Positions 18,205 through 27,179 of a stretch of DNA of 63,578 nt are shown one piece after another. Below the pieces are notes generated by a model that had not been told where the DNA came from, did not search any database, and worked only from the letters and a program-made list of their open reading frames with translations. Within the stretch, counting starts at the first letter, position 1. Each line of letters starts with the position of its first letter. Source of the DNA: Planctomycetaceae bacterium (lineage in GTDB: Bacteria > Planctomycetota > Planctomycetia > Planctomycetales > Planctomycetaceae); NCBI GenBank assembly GCA_002722955.1, contig PBMZ01000131.1, forward strand, positions 1 to 63,578, read 5' to 3'. The position numbers were made by a program, and so were the translations under genes.

Positions 18205-19098
18205 TTAGGACGAAATAATGCACTCGCGCAATTGTCCCAGCGAGGTCAACACCAAGTCAGGCTCGACACCGGCAACACGGGGATCGCCATCGCGTTTGCG
18301 GAGACTTCGTTCGTCTCCCGCAAACAGCGCCGTACGAAAGCCGGCTTCTTGAGCCGGCCAAATGTCGTTCAACATATCGTTGCCAATGAATAGACATTGT
18401 TCAGGCCAAGTCTCGCATTGAGCCAATTGTTGAACAGCATGGTCAAACAAGAATCGGCCGGGTTTTGCCTCCAAGTGTCGATAGGAAAAAATCTGCAGGT
18501 CGGGATCGAATCCCAGTTCCTCGAGGCTGCGTCCCATCAACGCTGGAAAGATCTGCGGCGTAAAAAACTGAGCGTTACTGATGATCCCCAAATGCGTGTT
18601 GGCGTGGTGACAGCCTTCCAAACACTCTTCCAATTCGGCCATCGGCCAGACCGGATTGACTCGAGCTTCGTACGCTACTGCCAGCCGTTTGAAATCGATG
18701 GCCATCAAGTTTTCGACATCGATGGCGGCATGATCCGATAGACTTTCCACAACGTCGCGCCAGACTTCTAAGATGTCGACTTCGGGAACGTCACCGCCTT
18801 CGTCTTGACGCTGCTGTTGATGAATCTCGATCGTCATCCGAAACAGTTCGCTAGTGTCCTCGAACCAGTCCTCGACTTCGACGTCGACATCGGATAGCGC
18901 GTCAACGACGTGTTGATTAATGTCGTCGGTCGAGACCAATCCAACGTCACCCGCGCCGCTGACTAACATTGTGCCGTAGACGTCAAACAGAACGGCGCGA
19001 ATGTCGGACAGTTCCGTCAGCTTGGGCAATTCTGCCGTGGGGTTTGGCTCGAGAGGCTCGGAATTTTCGCGAATAAAATCGGGGATACTGGCAGTCAT
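18205..19098 (-). CDS. HAD family hydrolase
   Basis: A haloacid-dehalogenase-superfamily hydrolase of about 297 residues. Motif I is VLFDVYGTML with the nucleophile Asp; motif II is LGIISNAQF; motif III/IV is CLFIGNDMLNDIWPAQEAGF with the acidic metal ligands. The insert between motifs is rich in acidic residues and helices, placing it in the subfamily with a helical cap. ATG at 19098 is preferred to an in-frame TTG at 19119. It precedes the HtrA-type gene on the same strand by 21 bases, so the two may be co-transcribed. Substrate unknown. Confidence 0.88.
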   Translation of the reverse strand: MTASIPDFIRENSEPLEPNPTAELPKLTELSDIRAVLFDVYGTMLVSGAGDVGLVSTDDINQHVVDALSDVDVEVEDWFEDTSELFRMTIEIHQQQRQDEGGDVPEVDILEVWRDVVESLSDHAAIDVENLMAIDFKRLAVAYEARVNPVWPMAELEECLEGCHHANTHLGIISNAQFFTPQIFPALMGRSLEELGFDPDLQIFSYRHLEAKPGRFLFDHAVQQLAQCETWPEQCLFIGNDMLNDIWPAQEAGFRTALFAGDERSLRKRDGDPRVAGVEPDLVLTSLGQLRECIISS

Positions 19099-19244
19099 TA
19101 CTTCGTCAATGGCCCGCAAGATTGCGTTATTGATAGCGGGAGTTTCGTGGCGTCATTCGGTGGGTTGACTGTTGGCCACGAAACATCGTGACTCATGATC
19201 ATAGTGCAATTTGGCTTGGTATTCACTAAGGATCTGCAAGGAAG

Positions 19245-19273
19245 AAGCCCGGCTTTTTCGAAAAGCCGGGCTT
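19245..19273. repeat. GAAGCCCGGC hairpin repeat, copy 2
   Basis: A 13-base stem AAGCCCGGCTTTT / AAAAGCCGGGCTT around a TCG loop, between the unknown gene at 19385 and the HAD hydrolase on the minus strand. It shares core and left flank with the copy at 16571-16603 and could serve as a terminator for the recG transcript. Confidence 0.7.
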
Positions 19274-19384
19274 TTAATCGCTAACCTATTTCAGCGCGGC
19301 TCTAAAGCTTGGCCATATCGACGACCGGAGCGGCGTTTCCGTCCATTCCAAGTGAGTTCCTCGATTCTGATTCAATCTCACACA

Positions 19385-19996
19385 TCAAAGTCGACGAAGT
19401 TGCGCACCGCTAAGCAGATTATTCTTATCAACTGTGATTTCTAAGTACGTCCTTGCATCCAGCGGAAATCTCCACAGCTCTTTCGACTCTTGTCGAGCCG
19501 ATCCGAAAGGCTTTTGCAAGATTCGAATTGACTCAAGCAAATCCCCAACTCTCTTGGCATCCGAAGCCTTCGCGAGAACGAGGTCTTGATCCGCGAGAAA
19601 GTCCCCAACCATTCCGCCGTCTTCCACCTGAATTACCCATGTCTTTCCGCTCACACGATTCACAATGACATTCAGTTGCCGGGTGAAACCGGTTGGCGAA
19701 AAAGGTGATCTTCTTGGTGATCGATATCGCACGTTCACACGAAACAGCCGCAAATCCTTGAGCCTCATCGATCTCAATTCGTTTGGCATCGAGATTTGGG
19801 TGCGAGGACCACCGTAAGTCATGGCGATCGATTGAAGGCGGGAATTCAATGCGTCCGCGACGACCCTATTCCCGACCTTCTCCAAGGTCACATGTGGTAT
19901 CGTCATTCGATCCGGAGAAAATGCCAAAACGAGAGCTCCGAAGACGGCGGTTATGGAAATTCCAGTTGCGATTCGACTTCGGACAGACAGTTGCAT
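19385..19996 (-). CDS. Single-pass membrane protein of unknown function, downstream of recG
   Basis: A 203-residue protein with one N-terminal transmembrane helix (IATGISITAVFGALVLAF) and a globular, presumably periplasmic domain with basic patches (VNVRYRSPRRSPFSPTGF). No family recognised. Its ATG at 19996 lies four bases beyond the recG stop, preceded by AGGGTG, so it is probably translated from the recG transcript. A link to RecG function is not implied. Confidence 0.65.
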   Translation of the reverse strand: MQLSVRSRIATGISITAVFGALVLAFSPDRMTIPHVTLEKVGNRVVADALNSRLQSIAMTYGGPRTQISMPNELRSMRLKDLRLFRVNVRYRSPRRSPFSPTGFTRQLNVIVNRVSGKTWVIQVEDGGMVGDFLADQDLVLAKASDAKRVGDLLESIRILQKPFGSARQESKELWRFPLDARTYLEITVDKNNLLSGAQLRRL

Positions 19997-20000
19997 CAAG

Positions 20001-22112
20001 TCACCCTGTCTTAGGCAATGCCATCAATTTCGAGAATCGCTCCAACACTCTCACTTTGAGCGGCGCGTATGGTGGCATGTCAAATTCGCCGGTCTCGACA
20101 AGTTGGAAGGCGGTGCGTCGGGCTTCGATGAGCGTCTTTTGGTCGCGGATTAGGTTGGCGACTCGGAGGGGTAATTGGCCGTGTTGGCGAGTGCCCAGGA
20201 TGTCGCCGGGGCCGCGGATCTCGAAGTCGACTTCTGCGATCTTGAAGCCGTCCGAGCATTCCTCCAATGCGGACAGACGCTTGATGGCCTCGGGGGTGTC
20301 GGCGTCGGAGAACAGGAAACAGTAGCCTTGGAAGCTGCCTCGGCCGACGCGTCCGCGAAGCTGGTGCAATTGGGAGAGCCCGAATCGCTCGGCCTGGAAG
20401 ATGATCATCATCGTGGCGTTGGGCACATCGACGCCGACTTCGACCACCGTGGTTGAGACCAGCGCTTTGGTTTCGCCATCTCGAAAGGCCTCCATGGCGG
20501 CTGCTTTGCGGTCTCGGTCCATTTGACCGTGGACCAATCCGACGGAGAAATCTTTGAGCAATCCACTGCTCAATTGCTGATAGACTTCCTCGGCCCCCGC
20601 AAGTCCATCACCGGCATCAAACAAGGCTTCGGCTGATGGCTCGACGATGTTGGCATCACCCTCAACGCGCGGGCAGACGATGTAAGCTTGCCGGCCATTG
20701 GCCAGTTGCTGCTTGATGAACTCCCACGCTTTGTCTTTGAGCCGCTGTCCGTAGACGCGAGATGTCACTACCTTCTGGCGGCCTGGCGGAAGGTCTGTGA
20801 TCGATGTCAGGTCCAGATCGCCAAACTGCGTCAAGCATAAACTGCGCGGGATCGGCGTCGCTGTCATCACCAAGATATGCGGCGCGTCGTTTTCGATCGA
20901 AAAGTGAGCCCGCTGCGCGACGCCGAACTTGTGTTGTTCGTCGATGACGGCGACCCCCAGTTTGTCGAACTTCACGCCCTTTTGAATTAGCGCCTGAGTT
21001 CCCACGATCAACTGCACATCGCCGCTCTCGATCGAAGCCAGTGCATCACGGCGCGCGGCTGGGGTAAGGCTTCCGGTCAGCAACATCCGATTGACTCGAC
21101 TGTGGGCCAGCGTGCTTTCGATCGTTTGCCAATGTTGATTCGCGAGCAACTCGGTCGGCGTCATCAGCACGGCTTGGTAACCCGCGGCGATCGCCACCAA
21201 CATGGTGTAAACAGCGATCGCCGTTTTGCCAGCGCCAACATCGGCTTGTAGCAAGCGGTGCATGGATTGCCCAGAATCCAAGCCTTCGACGATTGCCGCG
21301 ATCGCCTCGTTTTGACCCTTGGTGAAATCAAAGGGAAACAGCCTCCGAATCCGCGCGTCGATCTTCGGTGTTGTTGGCAACTTGGCGGCCGTGGCAAACT
21401 TCTTCCACGCGCGGCGCCGCATCGCGACCGCCAATTGGAATTCGAACAGATCATCGAACACCAGCCGCCGGCAAGCTGCGTGATATCGTTTCACCGAATC
21501 GGGACAATGGACCTGAGTAATCGCGCCTTGAATCGTTGGCAACTGGTTCGCACTGCGGACTTCTTCGGTCAAGTGCTCGGGAATCAGCGCTGCGTATTCT
21601 TCAACCGCCGCGCGGGTAATTCGCCGCATTTCGTGCATCTTGAGGCCTTCGGTTAGGCCGTACTGTGGCAGCACGCGGCCGCTGATCTCGCCTTCCTCGT
21701 CGCCGATCCATTGCACGTGTGGATTGCTGATTTCCCATCGTCCGCCACGCCGTTTTGGCTTGCCCGAGAAGAGCACCGTCTCGCCGTCGCGGAACTTACG
21801 CAGCATCCAAGGTTGGTTGAACCAAGTGCCTCGCAAGAAGCCGCCATCGCTGCTGATTAGGATGGCCGTCAGCGTGCGTCCGTTCGAGATATCACGGGTG
21901 TCGCGATCGACGACTCGCCCGCAGACAGTTTGCAGCTTGTCTTTCTCAAGCTGAAACATAGAAGTGAGTTGCGTCAGATCAAGCACGTCGCGCGGCATGT
22001 ACCACAGCAAGTCCTCGACGGTGTGAATACCGAGCCTCTCGAGCATTTCGGCGCGTCGCGGTCCCACTCCGGGGAGGTACTGAACCGCGGTTTGCAGAGG
22101 CTCGTCGGACAC
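20001..22112 (-). CDS. recG: ATP-dependent DNA helicase RecG
   Basis: A 703-residue RecG of normal length. The N-terminal wedge domain begins with YLPGVGPRRAEML; the helicase core has Walker A ADVGAGKT (residues 290-297; the usual form is GDVGSGKT), DEQH box at 391-394 (VIDEQHKFGV), TATPIPRS, and the C-terminal motif VI region with QLRGRVGRG. RecG remodels stalled forks and Holliday junctions. Divergent from murE with a 341-base spacer. Confidence 0.97.
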   Translation of the reverse strand: MSDEPLQTAVQYLPGVGPRRAEMLERLGIHTVEDLLWYMPRDVLDLTQLTSMFQLEKDKLQTVCGRVVDRDTRDISNGRTLTAILISSDGGFLRGTWFNQPWMLRKFRDGETVLFSGKPKRRGGRWEISNPHVQWIGDEEGEISGRVLPQYGLTEGLKMHEMRRITRAAVEEYAALIPEHLTEEVRSANQLPTIQGAITQVHCPDSVKRYHAACRRLVFDDLFEFQLAVAMRRRAWKKFATAAKLPTTPKIDARIRRLFPFDFTKGQNEAIAAIVEGLDSGQSMHRLLQADVGAGKTAIAVYTMLVAIAAGYQAVLMTPTELLANQHWQTIESTLAHSRVNRMLLTGSLTPAARRDALASIESGDVQLIVGTQALIQKGVKFDKLGVAVIDEQHKFGVAQRAHFSIENDAPHILVMTATPIPRSLCLTQFGDLDLTSITDLPPGRQKVVTSRVYGQRLKDKAWEFIKQQLANGRQAYIVCPRVEGDANIVEPSAEALFDAGDGLAGAEEVYQQLSSGLLKDFSVGLVHGQMDRDRKAAAMEAFRDGETKALVSTTVVEVGVDVPNATMMIIFQAERFGLSQLHQLRGRVGRGSFQGYCFLFSDADTPEAIKRLSALEECSDGFKIAEVDFEIRGPGDILGTRQHGQLPLRVANLIRDQKTLIEARRTAFQLVETGEFDMPPYAPLKVRVLERFSKLMALPKTG

Positions 22113-22453
22113 GTTCTTGTAACCTTTTCAACGGCTTTGGAAAGCTGCCAAAATCGGGTTGACCGAGGTTGAAGAATCGCGAGAATCCCTGCCGTCCAGA
22201 AAACGGAGAGTTTTCGGATTCTTGTTCTTACATCACAAACCAACGTTGGCAGCGAGTCGGAATGTTGTTGATTCGATGCCTCATTGACTTAACTCTCACC
22301 ATGGCAGACAACTCTCCAGTTATCACTTGCCATGTTTCACCTACCTTTCAACTCGACGCCGCTGACAGTGTACGGGCTCGACCATCAACTGTGAACGGCA
22401 TCCAACCCTTCAAAAACCCATCAACTGACGACTGCGGCATGGAGGCCGTTTGA
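22113..22453. other. Spacer between divergent recG and murE
   Basis: No supported gene. A plus-strand open frame of up to 94 codons ends at 22453 with TGA directly before the GTG of murE, but its composition and low complexity do not look coding. Both promoters must lie here. Confidence 0.5.
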
Positions 22454-23992
22454 GTGTCTCAGCGGAAGCCCCCCAATTGGGACCACACTCAGTGGAACCA
22501 GGAAGTTCCCGCGTCCGTCAGTCTGCGTCGGCTATTTCCAATGGCTAGTTTCGTAGGCTGCGCGGATATTCACGTCACTCATGCCACCGAAAACAGTGCG
22601 GATTGCCAGCCCGGTAGCCTGTTTGCTGCGATCGCCGGAACACAGACAGACGGCATCGAATTTGTCGGTGAAGCGTTGCAGCATGGAGCCACGGGGCTCT
22701 TGGTCGCGCGGCCATTGGCCGGTGTTAGCGTCCCTCAATGCATCGTTGGCGATATTCGATCCGCTTACTCAACACTTTGCCACGCACTTTACGGTCACCC
22801 ATCGTGTAGACTGAAGGTTTGTGGAGTTACCGGAACAAATGGTAAGACCACCGTCACTTGGCTGTTGCGATCGATCTTGACCGTGGCCAGCAAACGAGCG
22901 GGGTTGTTGGGAACAATCGAATACTTTGACGGAGTCTCTAAGCGAGACGCTTCGCTGACGACACCTGATTCACGAACACTTTCGCAGTGGTTGCAGTCCA
23001 TGGTGCGTCGAGGTTGCTCGCACGCGGCGATGGAGTTGTCGTCACACGCGTTGGACCAAGGTCGAGCGACCGGTATCCGCCTGGATGCCGCAATCGTCAC
23101 CAACGTGACTCAAGACCACTTTGATTACCACGGCGATTTTGAAACTTACCAAAAGGCCAAAGCCAACATCTTCCAACAATGCCGCCCCGGTGGTTTTGTG
23201 GCGATCAACGCCGACGACGCTGGCAGTGCCGCGTTGCATGGCAGTGTTCCGGAAGGTTTGAGCTTGCGGACTTTCGGAATCGACGGCGACGCCGATGTGC
23301 GAGCTTCGATTGTCGATCAGTCTCGGTTAGGGACACGGTTCCTTGTCGAGCTGAATGGCGAATCGATCGACTTCGAAACGCCGTTGGTTGGAAAACACAA
23401 TGTCTCGAATTGCTTGGCAGCGATCAGCGTGGCCTCGCACTGGGGACTGGCGACGGATGCGATCGTTGATGGTATTGCCGCGTTGAACGCGGTGCCGGGA
23501 CGGTTGGAGCGGATTGATTGCGGACAGTCGTTTGACGTCTTCGTCGATTACGCTCACACCGACGATGCCTTGAAACGATGCGTGTCGCACTTGAGACAAC
23601 TTGCCACTGGCCGAGTCATCTGTGTGTTCGGAGCCGGTGGCGATCGAGACAAACTGAAGCGGCCGATGTTGGGCAAAGCGGCCGCTGATGCGGACGTGGT
23701 TGTCGTGACCAGCGATAACCCTCGCAGTGAAGAACCAAACAAGATTATTCGTGACATCCTTATCGGCTTCGACGCGTCGAAGGCTGGGCCTCACGTCGAA
23801 GCCGATCGCAGCGCGGCAATCCGCTGGGCCATCGATCAGGCCGAGCCAAACGATTGCGTACTGATCGCGGGCAAGGGGCACGAAACCGTACAAATCATTG
23901 GAGACGAACGTCACCCATTCGATGACCGCCAAGTCGCACGCGACGCGTTAAACGACCGTGTGACCTTGGAACAACGAAGGATCGGTGCTTAG
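22454..23992 (+). CDS. murE: UDP-N-acetylmuramoyl-tripeptide synthetase MurE
   Basis: A 512-residue Mur ligase. P-loop GVTGTNGKTT at residues 124-133, the carbamylated-lysine region YQKAKANIF near 232-240, YAHTDDAL near 366-373 and the DNPR motif at 421-424 (TSDNPRSEEP). DNPR marks enzymes that add meso-diaminopimelate rather than lysine. The GTG start at 22454 is supported by GGAGG nine bases upstream. It catalyses the third amino-acid addition in cytoplasmic peptidoglycan precursor synthesis. The next gene is murF. Confidence 0.96.
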   Translation: MSQRKPPNWDHTQWNQEVPASVSLRRLFPMASFVGCADIHVTHATENSADCQPGSLFAAIAGTQTDGIEFVGEALQHGATGLLVARPLAGVSVPQCIVGDIRSAYSTLCHALYGHPSCRLKVCGVTGTNGKTTVTWLLRSILTVASKRAGLLGTIEYFDGVSKRDASLTTPDSRTLSQWLQSMVRRGCSHAAMELSSHALDQGRATGIRLDAAIVTNVTQDHFDYHGDFETYQKAKANIFQQCRPGGFVAINADDAGSAALHGSVPEGLSLRTFGIDGDADVRASIVDQSRLGTRFLVELNGESIDFETPLVGKHNVSNCLAAISVASHWGLATDAIVDGIAALNAVPGRLERIDCGQSFDVFVDYAHTDDALKRCVSHLRQLATGRVICVFGAGGDRDKLKRPMLGKAAADADVVVVTSDNPRSEEPNKIIRDILIGFDASKAGPHVEADRSAAIRWAIDQAEPNDCVLIAGKGHETVQIIGDERHPFDDRQVARDALNDRVTLEQRRIGA

Positions 23993-24102
23993 GGCTCATT
24001 AGGCAAAGGAATGAATTCGGACTTAGTCACTTATACTTAAAGCAGTAGACCTCAATTCCTTTGCCCACATTCCTCTGCCTGAGAATTGAGTCACACTCCA
24101 AA

Positions 24103-25461
24103 ATGGAACCAATTTCGTTAAACGAACTGGCATTGGTGATCGGTGCCGAAACGGATTTTCAAGAAAACACAGACACCACGATCCAGCGAATTAGCATTGA
24201 TTCGCGAAGCCTCGAACCGGGCAACTTGTTCTGGGCGATTCGTGGTGAAACACATGACGGACACGACTTCGTTGACGACGCATTCGATCGTGGAGCGATC
24301 GCAGCAGTTGTTGACAATGTAGCTACGAAACTTAGAGTCGACGACACCTTGACGGCATTGTGGGATTTTTCCCGCTGGTATCGCCAACGCCAAAACGCGT
24401 TGGTGGTTGGTGTCACTGGAAGCGTCGGCAAAACGACAACGCGTGAAATGATTCACGCGGTGTTGAGTCAAAAACTTACCGGGACGCAAAGTCCCAAGAA
24501 CTTTAATAACCACGTCGGCTTGCCACTAAGCCTGTTGGACATCGAGCAACATCACGAGTTCTCGGCCGTCGAAATGGGAGCATCGGCAGTCAGCGAAATC
24601 CGAGACCTTACGAACATCGCGCTGCCGAACATCGGTGTCATCACCGCCATCGGCGAGGCTCATTTGGAAGGCTTTGGAAGCGTCGAAAACATTGTTCAAG
24701 GCAAAGGAGAGTTACTCGAAGGATTGCCAACGGACGGCTTAGCGATTGTTCCAGGAGACATCGCGGCCACCGACGACTTGGCACGGCGAGCCAATTGCCA
24801 AGTCATCAAAGTCGGCTGCGGACCTGAAAACGATTTGCGGGCGAGCGACGTGGAAGTCCACAACGAACGACTCACCTTTAACACTCTTGGACGTGCTTTC
24901 GAGTTAAACGTTTTAGGAAAACATCATATCGGATCGGCGTTATCGGCCATCGCGGTTGCTCGACATGTCGGGCTGACCTTGGACGAGATCGCCGACGGAT
25001 TAAAACAATTTACACCAGTGAGCGGACGTTGCCATCTTCAACTCATTGGAAGTTGCACGGTCATCGACGACTCGTACAACGCCAACCCAACCTCGATGAA
25101 AGCCGCTTGCCGGTTGCTGCGAGATTGGCGCGGAGCGAACAAGAAAATACTGGTAACGGGCGACATGCTCGAACTGGGACCGAGTGCGGACGAGGCTCAC
25201 TGTGAACTGGGTGAGCAAGCCGCAAAAGCAGGCATTGATGTGCTGCTGGCTCTCGGAAAACACGCCGAACAAGTCATCGCCGGTGCCAAACAATACGGCT
25301 TCGAGGACTCTCGAGCCCAACACTTTGATTCGGTCGAAAGGCTGAACGAAGTGTTGTCCGAGTACCTTGAACCGAACGATGTAGTTTTAGTCAAAGGATC
25401 ACGTGGACTTCGGATGGAACAAGTCATTTGGAGTTTGGGTGATGTGGCGAGAGCCGCGTGA
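24103..25461 (+). CDS. murF: UDP-N-acetylmuramoyl-tripeptide--D-alanyl-D-alanine ligase MurF
   Basis: A 452-residue Mur ligase from the ATG at 24103 (an in-frame TTG at 24061 is less likely). P-loop GVTGSVGKTT at residues 103-112, the substrate loop KNFNNHVGLPLSLL, and the C-terminal DDSYNANPTSM and GDMLELG motifs of MurF. It adds D-Ala-D-Ala to the UDP-MurNAc-tripeptide made by MurE. It follows murE by 110 bases; the spacer to mraY is interrupted by a set of palindromes and a terminator. Confidence 0.96.
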   Translation: MEPISLNELALVIGAETDFQENTDTTIQRISIDSRSLEPGNLFWAIRGETHDGHDFVDDAFDRGAIAAVVDNVATKLRVDDTLTALWDFSRWYRQRQNALVVGVTGSVGKTTTREMIHAVLSQKLTGTQSPKNFNNHVGLPLSLLDIEQHHEFSAVEMGASAVSEIRDLTNIALPNIGVITAIGEAHLEGFGSVENIVQGKGELLEGLPTDGLAIVPGDIAATDDLARRANCQVIKVGCGPENDLRASDVEVHNERLTFNTLGRAFELNVLGKHHIGSALSAIAVARHVGLTLDEIADGLKQFTPVSGRCHLQLIGSCTVIDDSYNANPTSMKAACRLLRDWRGANKKILVTGDMLELGPSADEAHCELGEQAAKAGIDVLLALGKHAEQVIAGAKQYGFEDSRAQHFDSVERLNEVLSEYLEPNDVVLVKGSRGLRMEQVIWSLGDVARAA

Positions 25462-25585
25462 AGGAAGAATTTGTCATATTGAAGAGGTCGCTAAAGGGGC
25501 ACTGCCCTGTTAACGCAGCTACCGACATGCTGCCTCTTCCAATCGCAAATGACAATTGACAAATCACTAATGACAAATTCTTCCT
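25462..25585. repeat. Inverted repeat just after murF
   Basis: Sixteen-base perfect arms at 25462-25477 and 25570-25585 (AGGAAGAATTTGTCAT and its complement) enclose a smaller inverted pair (GAAGAGG ... CCTCTTC). The first arm begins at the last base of the murF stop codon. Confidence 0.75.
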
Positions 25586-25762
25586 CCAATCAAACCACCC
25601 GAGAAAACATAAATCCAGTTTTTGGATCTTGCTGTGTGCGAAGGATTTGCGGGGATCCCAAACGCACCGTCTACTTGTGACGGACGTGAGCATTGAAGGC
25701 CGTTGGAACAGTGGTTACTGGGTCGATCACTCCAATACGCCGCTCGGCAGCGAGATCTTGTC
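25586..25762. other. Spacer with a possible 55-codon ORF remnant
   Basis: An open frame from TTG 25629 to a TGA at 25794-25796 reads ...VTDVSIEGRWNSGYWVDHSN..., protein-like but without a good start or ribosome site; its end runs through the hairpin at 25763-25793. It may be a leftover of a lost gene of the cluster. Nothing else is visible. Confidence 0.25.
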
Positions 25763-25793
25763 CCGGGTGTCGAGGCTTGTCCTCGACACCCGG
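25763..25793. repeat. Perfect 13-base stem-loop
   Basis: CCGGGTGTCGAGG and its exact complement around a CTTGT loop, directly before the terminator at 25804. It could be part of the same transcription end or a repeat element. Confidence 0.7.
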
Positions 25794-25803
25794 TGATTCA
25801 ACG

Positions 25804-25842
25804 CCCGACGCGTCCTAAAGCAATGGGCGCGTCGGGTTTTTT
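25804..25842 (+). terminator. Rho-independent terminator between murF and mraY
   Basis: Nine-base stem CCCGACGCG / CGCGTCGGG with a 15-base loop, followed by six Ts. It lies 340 bases after murF and 155 bases before mraY and implies that mraY has its own promoter. Confidence 0.72.
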
Positions 25843-25867
25843 ATTTACGTGTGATCAAATGTAACAA

Positions 25868-25971
25868 GAATTAAATGTCCAATATCCAACAAGGAATGTC
25901 CAAGGACGAAGTAAGTCGGAGCATCAACCTCATCCTTGGACATTCCTTGTTGGATATTGGACATTTAATTC
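25868..25971. repeat. Long perfect inverted repeat, 39-base arms
   Basis: Arms 25868-25906 and 25933-25971 are exact inverted copies separated by 26 bases. The arm includes TGTCCAATATCCAACAAGG. It ends 26 bases before the mraY start. The length and perfection suggest a recently placed MITE- or REP-type element; transcripts would form a very stable hairpin in the mraY leader. Confidence 0.9.
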
Positions 25972-25997
25972 AAAGACATCAACACCGTTAAGCATCC

Positions 25998-27101
25998 ATG
26001 CTTGTTTGGCTTCTCCGAGAATTCGCACCACTGCTTCAGCAAATGGAATCCGCCACATCCGGCGATTCCCGAGTGTTCCTGACTGCGCGGACGGCACTGG
26101 CGAGCGTCACGTCGTTCTTACTGGCCATCTTGCTTGGCCCGATTGCCATCAAATGGCTTAAGTCAAGGTTTCGCGAGCGTATCGATTCCGCTTCCGAGAC
26201 TCTCAACAAGATCCACGAGAACAAGAAAGACACGCCCACCATGGGCGGCATCTTCATCGTTGCCGCCGTCGTGATTGCCGTGAGCTTATGGGGCGACTTG
26301 ACCAGTCGCTTCGTGCAACTGGCGTTGTTCATCACGGTCACATTCGGATCACTGGGTGCGTATGATGATTGGATCAAACTGAGCACCAAGAAAAACGGTA
26401 TCACTGCCAAGCAAAAGATGTTCATTCAACTGATGCTGGCATGTGTTGTTGCCGTTGGTTTGTACTTTCATCAACGCGACATGCCCAACGGTCTCGCATT
26501 GATCTGGCCCATCGGAAACGCCAGTTTGTGGCTCGGCACGGCCTTCATTGGCTGGGCCATGCTCGTGATTGTGGGAAGTTCGAATGCGGTTAACTTGACT
26601 GATGGTTTGGATGGCTTAGCCAGCGGTTGCATGGTCTTGGCCGCATCCGCATTCGCCGGACTAACGTATCTCAGCGGTCATGCAGTGATGGCCGAGTACC
26701 TCAGCATTCCGGCCGTTCAAGGAGCTGGTGAATTAACGATCGTCATGGGAGCCCTCGTCGGCGCGACGCTTGGTTTCCTTTGGTTCAACTGTTACCCGGC
26801 TCAAGTCTTCATGGGAGACACCGGAGCGTTGCCGATCGGGGCGTTACTTGGATTAGCGGCCTTGGTAACTCGCCAAGAAGTCCTGCTGCTGATCGTCGGC
26901 GGCATCTTCGTCATTGAGACGCTCAGCGTCATCTTCCAAGTCGCCTGGTTCCGGCTGACAGGCAAGCGGCTAATCCGCTGCAGCCCGCTGCATAATCACT
27001 ATCTCTTCCAAGGCCAGCACGAGTTAAAGATCGTCGTGCGCTTCTGGATCAGCTCGGCCCTGCTAGCCGTCGTCGCAATCGCGAGCCTCAAGATTCGATA
27101 G
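25998..27101 (+). CDS. mraY: Phospho-N-acetylmuramoyl-pentapeptide-transferase MraY
   Basis: A 367-residue multi-pass inner-membrane enzyme transferring phospho-MurNAc-pentapeptide to undecaprenyl phosphate (lipid I). Family motifs are present: [17 protein letters not shown] (Asp-Asp metal/catalytic site), [10 protein letters not shown], the [15 protein letters not shown] motif and the cytosolic PLHNHY loop. About ten transmembrane helices. With murE (mDAP type) and murF it shows that the organism encodes the cytoplasmic and first membrane step of peptidoglycan synthesis. Confidence 0.97.
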   Translation: MLVWLLREFAPLLQQMESATSGDSRVFLTARTALASVTSFLLAILLGPIAIKWLKSRFRERIDSASETLNKIHENKKDTPTMGGIFIVAAVVIAVSLWGDLTSRFVQLALFITVTFGSLGAYDDWIKLSTKKNGITAKQKMFIQLMLACVVAVGLYFHQRDMPNGLALIWPIGNASLWLGTAFIGWAMLVIVGSSNAVNLTDGLDGLASGCMVLAASAFAGLTYLSGHAVMAEYLSIPAVQGAGELTIVMGALVGATLGFLWFNCYPAQVFMGDTGALPIGALLGLAALVTRQEVLLLIVGGIFVIETLSVIFQVAWFRLTGKRLIRCSPLHNHYLFQGQHELKIVVRFWISSALLAVVAIASLKIR

Positions 27102-27179
27102 AGTTGCTTTCATATTTGCACACTGTGTTCGAATCGATGACAATGATGAGCCATCATTGTTCTAATCGGATGCGATTCG

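Noticed and set aside
22169..22453. Small gene (94 codons) just before murE
   Set aside because: No ribosome site, unlikely composition and no family; its stop only happens to touch the murE GTG.
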